From contig CAMWGS010000112.1 of NCBI GenBank assembly GCA_947173865.1, positions 1 to 6,545 of the forward strand: 6,545 nt of DNA, read 5' to 3'. A program made the translations under genes and the position numbers. Position 1 is the first letter of the stretch. The number at the start of each line of letters is the position of its first letter. The notes under the pieces were generated by a model that saw only the letters and a list, made by a program, of their open reading frames with translations, was not told the DNA's origin and searched no databases. The DNA is from an uncultured Ruminococcus sp. Its GTDB lineage: Bacteria > Bacillota > Clostridia > Oscillospirales > Ruminococcaceae. Shown piece by piece: positions 1 through 5,519 of the stretch.

Positions 1-5
1 TCCTT
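1..5 (-). promoter_or_regulatory. Probable ribosome binding site of a gene beyond the left edge
   Basis: Read on the minus strand, the first five bases give AAGGA, a Shine-Dalgarno-like core. It lies about 8 bases after the transcription start expected from the minus-strand promoter at 20-48. The start codon would be just outside the window. The motif is short, so this rests mainly on its position downstream of a good promoter. Confidence 0.4.
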
Positions 6-31
6 GTGGCTTTTTATTTATTATACCACAA
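4..31. repeat. Inverted repeat TTGTGG/CCACAA over the leftward promoter
   Basis: TTGTGG (4-9) and CCACAA (26-31) are perfect 6-bp complements separated by 16 bases. They bracket the -10 box and start region of the leftward promoter, a position where a repressor could block initiation. A 6-bp repeat can arise by chance, so an operator role is only a suggestion. Confidence 0.25.
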
Positions 32-48
32 AATCCTCTGAATGTCCA
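20..48 (-). promoter_or_regulatory. Sigma-A-type promoter reading leftwards
   Basis: On the minus strand, TGGACA (48 to 43) matches the -35 consensus at 5 of 6 positions. It is followed after 17 bases by a perfect TATAAT (25 to 20). A TG one base before the -10 box makes it an extended -10. Transcription would start near position 13 and leave the window, so a divergent gene is expected to the left. The AAGGA at the window edge agrees with this. Confidence 0.6.
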
Positions 49-63
49 CTCCCTTTTATTTTC

Positions 64-92
64 TTGACAATCTATTCCTGAAATGATATAAT
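64..92 (+). promoter_or_regulatory. Consensus sigma-A promoter of the rlaP-like/phosphoesterase operon
   Basis: TTGACA (64-69) and TATAAT (87-92) are both perfect hexamers with the optimal 17-base spacer. TG at 84-85 adds an extended -10. Transcription should start near 98-100, giving a leader of about 25 bases before the ATG at 125. Nothing suggests it needs an activator. Its -35 box is only 15 bp from the -35 box of the divergent promoter, so the two may compete for polymerase or share a regulator. Confidence 0.85.
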
Positions 93-105
93 AACTTTTA
101 TTATA
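87..105. repeat. AT-rich inverted repeat over the -10 box and transcription start
   Basis: TATAATAA (87-94) is followed, after CTT, by its exact complement TTATTATA (98-105). The repeat covers the -10 box and the expected start site of the plus-strand promoter, a classic place for a repressor operator. It is built only of A and T, so chance is a real alternative. Confidence 0.3.
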
Positions 106-124
106 GTATGAAAGAAGGGCTTAT

Positions 125-892
125 ATGAACATCAAAGATATGATTTTAAATAAAATTTCCGAAATACAACGAAAAGAAAATATAACAATACTTCATGCCG
201 TCGAATCGGGAAGTCGTGCATGGGGATTTGCCTCACCTGACAGTGACTATGATGTAAGATTCATATATGTACGAAATAAAAACGATTATCTGCGTCTTGA
301 AAAAATGCGTGACGTTATCGAATGGGAACTCAACGACATATATGATATAAACGGCTGGGATATTTCAAAGACTCTCCGTCTGCTCCACAACTCAAATCCG
401 ACTGTATTTGAATGGATTCATTCACCGATTGTATACAGTTCACATGAAATAATCAAAGAACTTACTCCGGAAATAGATAGTTTCTTTTCCTGCAAATCAG
501 GAATATACCATTATATCAGTACCGCACTCTCAACATATAACAAACATATCAAAGACGAACATATCAAATTAAAAAAATATTTTTATGTAATACGTCCCCT
601 GCTTGCGTGTCGATGGATTCTCGAAAACAAAACACCTCCGCCTGTACTTTTCCAGCAACTCGTTGATGCTGTTGCAGACGATAATATAAAATCTGTCATT
701 GCAGAACTTGTACGTATAAAAACAGAAGTCCCCGAAACAGAAAAGGGCAGTCACATTTCCGAACTTGACGTTTACATTGAAAACAGTATCACCGAAATAA
801 GAAAATACGCCGATTCCATGCAAGACGACAAAAAACGTGACTGGAAAGAACTTGATGAGATGTTCCTGAAATGCCTTGAAATAAGGAAGTAA
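125..892 (+). CDS. RlaP-type (YcgL/COG3541) predicted nucleotidyltransferase
   Basis: This 255-residue protein belongs to the polymerase-beta-like nucleotidyltransferase superfamily and resembles the RlaP/YcgL family. The active-site signature is at residues 29-45: a GS pair, then SRAWGFASPDSDYDVR, with D41 and D43 as the expected metal-binding carboxylates. Two further stretches typical of the family follow, NGWDISK near 76-82 and NPTVFEWIHSPIVY at 91-104. A basic KKYFYVIRPLLACRWI segment lies at 150-165. No membrane segment is visible, so it should be cytoplasmic. The family is predicted to transfer nucleotides to a nucleic acid or protein, and the name RlaP comes from association with RNA ligases; no ligase is present here and the substrate is unknown. 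GAAGGG (114-119), 5 bases before the ATG, fixes the start. It is the first gene of an operon with the phosphoesterase 3 bp downstream. Confidence 0.85.
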   Translation: MNIKDMILNKISEIQRKENITILHAVESGSRAWGFASPDSDYDVRFIYVRNKNDYLRLEKMRDVIEWELNDIYDINGWDISKTLRLLHNSNPTVFEWIHSPIVYSSHEIIKELTPEIDSFFSCKSGIYHYISTALSTYNKHIKDEHIKLKKYFYVIRPLLACRWILENKTPPPVLFQQLVDAVADDNIKSVIAELVRIKTEVPETEKGSHISELDVYIENSITEIRKYADSMQDDKKRDWKELDEMFLKCLEIRK

Positions 893-895
893 ATT

Positions 896-1987
896 ATGTT
901 TTGGATAATTGTATTTTTACTTATGATTCTGTTTGCGGGAATTGCTGTCTTTTATCTCACAAACCACTTTCACCGTTTCAGTTTCATGCAGAAATTAAGC
1001 AGAAAACACAAAATTCTGTCATGGATTCTTTCACTTACACCCGTAGGTGTATCATGTCTTTTCTTTTTAATAAACACATGGTCTGTAATAGTAGTTCTTA
1101 TTCACCTGCTCATATTCTGGATAATTTCTGATTTAGTTGCCTTTACATTACGGAAAATCCTTAAAAAAGAACGTAATTACAACATTGAGGGAATATGTGC
1201 GATTATCATAACCGTTATTGTTCTTGGTGCGGGCTGGCACAATGCACATAGTATTTCCGAAACTTACTATACTTTCAGCACACCTAAAAACATTGAACCT
1301 CTCAGAATTGTCGGAATTGCAGACGCACATCTTGGTATTACCCTCGACGCTGAAAAATTCAGTGAACAGATTGAACGTATAAACAATTTAAATCCCGATA
1401 TAGTAATAATTGCAGGTGATTTTGTGGACGACGATTCCACAAGGAAAGACATGACCCAAACCTGTCAGTCTCTCGGCAACCTTAAAACAAAGTACGGTGT
1501 TTATTTCAGTTACGGCAACCATGACAGAGGTTATTATAATTCACGTGACTTTACATTTCAGGAACTTGAAACAGAATTAAAGAAAAATAATGTCACCGTT
1601 CTGAAAGACGAAAGCGTTGAAATAAATGACTGCTTTTACATAACAGGACGGCTTGACAATTCATTTGAAGAACGTCTTGATGTAAAAGAACTGACTGAAA
1701 ATCTTGATACTTCAAAATACAGCATAATGCTTGACCATCAGCCGAATGATTACGCAAACCAGTCAAAATATGGTGTTGACCTTGTATTCTCGGGACATAC
1801 TCACGGAGGACATATTTTCCCGACTGGTTACGTAGGACTTTTGACAGGCATGAACGACCGTGTATATGGTACGGAAAAAAGAAACAATACCGATTTTGTC
1901 GTTACATCAGGTATATCAGGCTGGGTAATACCGTTCAAAACAGGTACAAAGTCCGAAATAGTCATTATGGATATATTACCCGAATAA
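896..1987 (+). CDS. Membrane-anchored calcineurin-like metallophosphoesterase (YaeI/YkuE/COG1408-like)
   Basis: This is a 363-residue phosphoesterase with an N-terminal membrane domain. Hydrophobic segments lie at about 2-22, 42-59, 62-84 and 98-116, followed by a catalytic domain from about 136 to the end. The dimetal motifs appear in order: DAH (D143, H145), GDFVD (D175), GNHD (N208, H209), an LDHQP histidine (H281), and GHTHGGH (H301, H303). All the usual metal ligands are therefore present and the enzyme should be active. An even number of spans would put the N-terminus and the catalytic domain on the same side of the membrane; which side cannot be told. Relatives include phosphoesterases acting on lipid-linked phosphates, but the substrate here cannot be deduced. 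AAGGAAG (883-889), inside the end of the upstream gene, is its ribosome binding site, 6 bases before the ATG. The 3-bp gap indicates co-translation with the nucleotidyltransferase. Confidence 0.9.
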   Translation: MFWIIVFLLMILFAGIAVFYLTNHFHRFSFMQKLSRKHKILSWILSLTPVGVSCLFFLINTWSVIVVLIHLLIFWIISDLVAFTLRKILKKERNYNIEGICAIIITVIVLGAGWHNAHSISETYYTFSTPKNIEPLRIVGIADAHLGITLDAEKFSEQIERINNLNPDIVIIAGDFVDDDSTRKDMTQTCQSLGNLKTKYGVYFSYGNHDRGYYNSRDFTFQELETELKKNNVTVLKDESVEINDCFYITGRLDNSFEERLDVKELTENLDTSKYSIMLDHQPNDYANQSKYGVDLVFSGHTHGGHIFPTGYVGLLTGMNDRVYGTEKRNNTDFVVTSGISGWVIPFKTGTKSEIVIMDILPE

Positions 1988-1993
1988 ACAAGC

Positions 1994-2033
1994 AACCCGA
2001 AAGTTTTTAAAAACTTTCGGGTTTATTTTTATT
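1994..2033 (+). terminator. Intrinsic terminator of the plus-strand operon
   Basis: AACCCGAAAGTTTTT (1994-2008) is followed directly by its exact complement (2009-2023), a perfect 30-bp palindrome. The GC-rich base (ACCCGAAAG) stabilises the stem and the central A/T run supplies the loop. A T-rich tail, TTTATTTTTATT, follows to 2033. It begins 7 bases after the phosphoesterase stop codon. The stem is symmetrical and lies between convergent genes, so it may also end the leftward operon whose last stop is at 2043, but the tail on that side (GCTTGTTTATT) is less T-rich. Confidence 0.92.
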
Positions 2034-2042
2034 GATACAGAC

Positions 2043-2594
2043 TTACTTCAATTTAATCAGCTTACAGTTTTCAATACCCGTACTCCAGAACTTTTCAACA
2101 GGAATTTCATTTATCTGACATATAATACTGTTATTCATTGCACCATGACCCACAATCAAAATATCCTTATTGTCTTTCAACTGCGGTTCAATAATTTCTT
2201 TGATAAACTCTCCTGTTCTTGAGTACAGTTCGTCCAAACTTTCTCCGTCGTCAACGGAAATTACATATTTTTCGGGGCTTTTAAAAAGTGTCTGAATTTC
2301 ACTCCCGTCCGTATCAAGACAGTTTTCCTTTCCCTCATAAACTCCGAAACTCATTTCAACAAGTCTGTCGTCTGTGATAATAGGAATGTTTCTGTCTTTC
2401 AGTAAAATTTCAGCGGTTTCCTTTGCACGCACAAGCGGAGAACAATAACATACATCAAAGTGTATATGCCTATATGCATTTCCTGCATTTTCCGCCATTG
2501 CTCTACCCTCGTCACTTAACGGTATATCTGTTCTGCCTTGTAATTTATGTTTTGCATTCCATTCGGTTTTACCGTGTCGCATTATATATAGCAT
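2043..2594 (-). CDS. Histidine phosphatase family protein (phosphoglycerate mutase-like)
   Basis: This 183-residue protein is a branch-1 histidine phosphatase. The RHG motif is at residues 6-8 with H7 as the phosphorylated nucleophile, followed by K9-T10-E11-W12-N13 and the QGRTDIPLS segment (19-27) typical of the small cofactor-independent phosphatases. R56 in SPLVRAKET, E80 in VEMSFGVYEG (the likely proton donor) and H150 in VGHGAMNN complete the active site. It has no signal or membrane segment, so it is cytoplasmic. Relatives include alpha-ribazole phosphatase, broad phosphomonoesterases and true mutases; the sequence does not separate these, and there are no cobalamin genes nearby. AAGGTGG (2605-2599), 4 bases before the ATG, supports the start. 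It is the last gene of the leftward cluster, 36 bp after the 173-residue membrane protein, and its stop faces the terminator at 1994-2033. Confidence 0.9.
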   Translation of the reverse strand: MLYIMRHGKTEWNAKHKLQGRTDIPLSDEGRAMAENAGNAYRHIHFDVCYCSPLVRAKETAEILLKDRNIPIITDDRLVEMSFGVYEGKENCLDTDGSEIQTLFKSPEKYVISVDDGESLDELYSRTGEFIKEIIEPQLKDNKDILIVGHGAMNNSIICQINEIPVEKFWSTGIENCKLIKLK

Positions 2595-2630
2595 AATTCC
2601 ACCTTACAAATTTATATTTTTTCTCGAAAC

Positions 2631-3152
2631 TCAGCATGAATGTCTGTCTGCTGACCATGTATACCAGTTGTCGCAAAAAGGTTTTCTGTAATATGTAGGT
2701 GACCTTCCGTCATAATTCTCATCAATATATACAAGCTGATAAAGTCTGATATCAGGACTGTTTACTCCGTCACTGTTTTTCAGCTTTTCTTTTTTTATCT
2801 GTATATAGAACATCATATCTCCGTCGTTGTCATAGTAGACATCAACATAAGAAAAAACAGGATATTTACTGTCACTCTGATACTGTTTCTGTAACTTCAC
2901 AAGAATTGCTGTAATTTCGTCATAATTACTGCTTTCACCAGTTTCTATTATTATATGTTTCTTATCCTCATCATACAAGCTTTCAAGATAAGACTGAATT
3001 TTTTCAAAATCGTCCCTGTTTGAATAAAAACAGTTTTCCATATATGTGTACGGATAAAAACATGATACTGCCATGAACAAAACCACAGCAACCAAAGCAA
3101 CCAAAACTGATATTACAACGATGATATTACGTAATTTCTTTTTATTTTTCAT
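2631..3152 (-). CDS. Unrecognised membrane-anchored protein, 173 residues
   Basis: I do not recognise a family. The N-terminus is basic (MKNKKKLR) and is followed by a strong hydrophobic segment at about 9-30. The rest is a hydrophilic, Tyr/Asp-rich domain that should lie outside the cell. The sequence AVSC at 28-31 could be a weak lipobox with C31 as the lipidated cysteine, but the Ala at -3 and the long hydrophobic run make a plain membrane anchor equally likely. Other cysteines are C41, C160 and C173 (the last residue), so disulfides are possible. A strand-rich stretch with YVDVYYDNDGD (102-112) sits mid-domain. The start ATG overlaps the stop of the GH3 lipoprotein gene as ATGA (3152-3149). 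The bases before it show no Shine-Dalgarno, so it is probably translated by coupling to that gene. A role together with the surface GH3 enzyme is possible but unproven. Confidence 0.8.
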   Translation of the reverse strand: MKNKKKLRNIIVVISVLVALVAVVLFMAVSCFYPYTYMENCFYSNRDDFEKIQSYLESLYDEDKKHIIIETGESSNYDEITAILVKLQKQYQSDSKYPVFSYVDVYYDNDGDMMFYIQIKKEKLKNSDGVNSPDIRLYQLVYIDENYDGRSPTYYRKPFCDNWYTWSADRHSC

Positions 3153-4720
3153 GAAAACAAACCAAGCTCGTACTTCTGATTGAGTATACGTATAACACTT
3201 TCGTCTATTCTTGACTCCGAAATCTCACCGCTGTTTACCGCATTACATACGGCATTTACCGCTGACTGCAAATCTTCGGGCATTAAAATAATGTCAATTC
3301 CTGCCTTTACGGACATTACAGCAGCGTCACCCGACGAATAAACCGTTGAAATAGTGTTCATTTGCTGTGCGTCGGTAATTGCTATTCCGTCGAATCCGAG
3401 TTCATTTCTGAGATATTCCGTAACGGCTGTATACGAAAGGTCAGCAGGAAGATTGTCGCCGAATCCCGTCACAATCTGATGACTCACCATAACAAAGTCA
3501 GCACCTGCATTTATTCCGCTTCTGAAAGGTACAAATTCAATTTCACGGAGCTGGTCAACAGTTCTGTCAATAATAACAAAAGAGTCATCATGGGTGTTGC
3601 CGTCCTCTGCACCTAACCCTGGGAAATGTTTAAGAGTTGCACACACACCTGCGTCCTGAAGTCCTGTAGCCACACTTGTTGCCATATTTGCTACAACATA
3701 CGGATTACTGCTGAAAATACGGCTTCCGAGTTCATTATATATATTTATATTAACGTCTGCAACAGGTGCAAAGTCAAGATTGAATCCGAGGTTATGTAAA
3801 TCCGAACCGATAGTATAACCTATATTGTAAGCAGTACCTGCGTCATTACTTTCGCCGTAATGCTCCATATTTGAAAATGATGTTGTACCGAGTTTCTGAG
3901 CAACACGGGCAACCGTTCCGCCCTCCTCGTCAACAGCCGTAAACAGTCCTACACCACTTGATTCCTTCGCATACTGCTGAACGTTTGAAAGCATATCCCT
4001 TGTTTGAGGAACAGAAACAAGATTGTCCGCAAAATATACAATTCCGCCTACGGGATACTTTTCTATGGCGTTCCTTGTTGTTTCTCCCGACGCAGTTGTA
4101 GGATAAACACCTGTCAGCTGTTCGGGCTTTACCATAAACATCTGATAAACCTTTTCTTCAAGTGACATCTGTTCAAGAAGTTCCTGAGGATTGGAAGGCT
4201 TGATTTCAGGCGGCGGAGCAGTTGTAACGGTTGTTGTGGCTGTAGTTGTAAGTACTGTTGTAATTACGGTAACAGCTGTAGTAGTTGTTGACGACGGAAC
4301 AGCTGTAGTTGTTTTTGCGGTAGTTGCCTTTGTACTTGCGTTAGGATTTACAGGAACAACGTGAGTAGTACCTTTTGTACCCGACGAACTGTTATTTTTC
4401 GCAGTAGTAACCCTGCCGACAACATGACCTGTTGTTAACTGTTTTGTCGTTCCCGACTCCTCTACTGTAGTTGTCACAGAAGAAACAGTTATATTTTCCG
4501 AAGCAGAAGATGTTGTGACAACACCTCCTGCAACATATCCGCCGACAGACGAAGTGCTTGCCTGAGCATTATCTTCCGACGGTTGAGTTTCTTCCTGATT
4601 TATAGTCGGCTGTTCGTTCATAACGGGAATATCCTGCATATTCTGTACAATCTGTCCGCAACCTGTCAGCATCATCGAAGCTGTCAGAACGGCGAAAATA
4701 CTTTTTCTGAAATTTTTCAT
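3149..4720 (-). CDS. GH3 family (NagZ-like) beta-N-acetylhexosaminidase lipoprotein with Thr-rich linker
   Basis: This 523-residue protein should be exported, lipidated and bound to the outer face of the membrane. The signal peptide ends in lipobox LTGC with C21 as the lipid site. A low-complexity linker rich in Thr, Ser, Val and Ala spans about 30-177, ending in APPPEIKP. The rest is a single-domain glycoside hydrolase family 3 TIM barrel, as in NagZ, which cleaves terminal N-acetylglucosamine from muropeptides or chitin-type sugars. Visible motifs are VDEEGG (263-268), GFNLDFAPVADV (312-323), KHFPGLG (364-370), a loop with NTHDD (375-379), and GFDGIAITDAQQM (442-454) with D450 as the expected nucleophile. 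In characterised NagZ the loop holds a D-x-H dyad for acid/base catalysis. Here H377 is kept but the Asp position is N375, and the more usual KHFPGHG reads KHFPGLG. AGGAG 5 bases before the ATG sets the start. Its stop overlaps the next gene by ATGA. Confidence 0.9.
   Translation of the reverse strand: MKNFRKSIFAVLTASMMLTGCGQIVQNMQDIPVMNEQPTINQEETQPSEDNAQASTSSVGGYVAGGVVTTSSASENITVSSVTTTVEESGTTKQLTTGHVVGRVTTAKNNSSSGTKGTTHVVPVNPNASTKATTAKTTTAVPSSTTTTAVTVITTVLTTTATTTVTTAPPPEIKPSNPQELLEQMSLEEKVYQMFMVKPEQLTGVYPTTASGETTRNAIEKYPVGGIVYFADNLVSVPQTRDMLSNVQQYAKESSGVGLFTAVDEEGGTVARVAQKLGTTSFSNMEHYGESNDAGTAYNIGYTIGSDLHNLGFNLDFAPVADVNINIYNELGSRIFSSNPYVVANMATSVATGLQDAGVCATLKHFPGLGAEDGNTHDDSFVIIDRTVDQLREIEFVPFRSGINAGADFVMVSHQIVTGFGDNLPADLSYTAVTEYLRNELGFDGIAITDAQQMNTISTVYSSGDAAVMSVKAGIDIILMPEDLQSAVNAVCNAVNSGEISESRIDESVIRILNQKYELGLFS
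4208..4339 (-). repeat. Low-complexity DNA coding the Thr-rich linker of the GH3 lipoprotein
   Basis: This stretch codes for residues 128-171 of the GH3 lipoprotein, where about half of the residues are Thr and the rest are mostly Val, Ala, Ser and Pro. On the plus strand it appears as recurring gttgt/gtagtt triplets. There is no fixed repeat unit, so it is a degenerate simple-sequence tract and not a tandem array. Such linkers hold a catalytic domain away from the membrane through the cell wall, and their Thr/Ser residues are possible O-glycosylation sites. Confidence 0.7.
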
Positions 4721-4756
4721 GTTATCTCCTCTGAAAAAAACTTTCCGTTAAAAAAA

Positions 4757-5353
4757 TTATCTGTTATCTACACTTTCGGGATAAAGGTCATGATGTGAAA
4801 GCCTTTCCCATGCAAGCTTTTCCCACTTTGTATCGGGTCTGCCGTAATTGCAGTACGGGTCAATTGAAATTCCGCCACGTGGCAGAAATTTCCCCCACAC
4901 TTCAATATATTTCGGATTCATAAGCTTAATAAGGTCATTCATGATGATATTTACACAATCCTCGTGAAAATCACCGTGATTACGGAAGCTGAAAAGGTAA
5001 AGTTTCAGTGACTTGCTTTCAACCATCTTTACATCGGGAATGTACGATATATAAATAGTTGCAAAGTCAGGCTGTCCCGTAATAGGGCAAAGGCTTGTGA
5101 ACTCGGGACAGTTGAACTTTACAAAATAGTCACGGTCAGGGTGCTTGTTGTCGAAAGTCTCAAGTACTTCGGGTGCGTAGTCCGTAGCATATTCTGTGTT
5201 TTTGCTTCCAAGATTCTGTAAACCTTCATCAGAACGTGTGCCGTTTTTTTCTGTTTCTTTCTTATCGTCGAAAAAATCAGAAGTACCTGCTTTAATCTCG
5301 CCTATTACCTCCTCAAACATTTTTTTCATTTCGTCATGAAAATTCATCTCCAT
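4757..5353 (-). CDS. queF: NADPH-dependent 7-cyano-7-deazaguanine (preQ0) reductase QueF
   Basis: QueF reduces the nitrile of preQ0 to the amine preQ1, the last step before the base is inserted into tRNA on the way to queuosine. The 198 residues match the short (Bacillus-type) QueF closely from about residue 48 to the C-terminus. CPEFTSLCPITGQPD (82-96) contains the nucleophile C89 and the catalytic D96. ESKSLKLYL (112-120) is the NADPH-contacting signature, and FRNHGDFHED (123-132) carries E131, which helps hold the substrate. It ends in DLYPESVDNR, as expected. From memory of the Bacillus protein (about 165 residues, Cys55), this one has about 34 extra residues at the N-terminus: a charged helix-forming part followed by an Asp/Lys/Glu-rich stretch. 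GGAGGA (5366-5361), 7 bases before the ATG, supports this long start. No other queuosine gene or preQ1 riboswitch is seen here. Confidence 0.97.
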   Translation of the reverse strand: MEMNFHDEMKKMFEEVIGEIKAGTSDFFDDKKETEKNGTRSDEGLQNLGSKNTEYATDYAPEVLETFDNKHPDRDYFVKFNCPEFTSLCPITGQPDFATIYISYIPDVKMVESKSLKLYLFSFRNHGDFHEDCVNIIMNDLIKLMNPKYIEVWGKFLPRGGISIDPYCNYGRPDTKWEKLAWERLSHHDLYPESVDNR

Positions 5354-5367
5354 AATAATATCCTCCG

Positions 5368-5469
5368 TTAAATTTTTTTGTTGTTATTCCTTTTAATCCC
5401 CGTTATAACAAGCAGCACTCCGAATACACAGCTTATTACACCCGATATTGTCATTATAGTTTCACGCAT
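5368..5469 (-). CDS. Small single-span membrane protein, 33 residues
   Basis: This short ORF begins MRETIM, continues with a hydrophobic segment at residues 6-25 (containing SGVISCVFGVLLVITG), and ends in a basic tail, KRNNNKKI. This is the layout of a small membrane protein with its C-terminus inside the cell. Strong support comes from AGGAGG (5483-5478), 8 bases before the ATG, within AGGAGGTGA, which fully matches the 3' end of 16S rRNA. Its stop lies 14 bp before the queF start, and the queF ribosome binding site directly follows it, so the two should be co-transcribed and perhaps co-translated. I do not recognise a family, and its length means it is easily missed. A role as a leader peptide controlling queF is an alternative to a functional protein, but I see no run of Asp, Asn, His or Tyr codons (the queuosine tRNA codons) beyond the three Asn codons near the end. 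Confidence 0.72.
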   Translation of the reverse strand: MRETIMTISGVISCVFGVLLVITGIKRNNNKKI

Positions 5470-5474
5470 AATAT

Positions 5475-5483
5475 TCACCTCCT
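5475..5483 (-). promoter_or_regulatory. Perfect Shine-Dalgarno site of the 33-residue ORF
   Basis: On the minus strand AGGAGGTGA is complementary over nine bases to the 16S rRNA 3' end, and the AGGAGG core sits 8 bases before the ATG at 5469. It is the strongest ribosome binding site in the window and the main reason to accept the tiny ORF as translated. Confidence 0.85.
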
Positions 5484-5519
5484 ACAGTCAATTCGTTTAT
5501 ATTATTCATATCTTCATCG

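Noticed and set aside
3362..3616. Open frame on the plus strand opposite the GH3 gene
   Set aside because: It is the shadow of a well-supported gene, has no ribosome binding site of note, and its translation resembles no protein.
4208..4540. Repeated gttgt/gtagtt blocks as a possible repeat array
   Set aside because: There is no fixed unit or spacer; the pattern comes from Thr and Val codons of the lipoprotein linker.
5486..5491. TTGACT on the minus strand as a -35 box for the small ORF and queF
   Set aside because: The sequence 17 bases downstream reads TGCGTG, not a -10 box, and it falls inside the ORF. The AT-rich stretch further upstream also lacks a paired -35/-10.
5354..5519. Possible preQ1 riboswitch or leader ahead of queF
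   Set aside because: No conserved aptamer core or hairpin with a T-tract was found. Most of the stretch is taken up by the small membrane ORF and its ribosome binding site.
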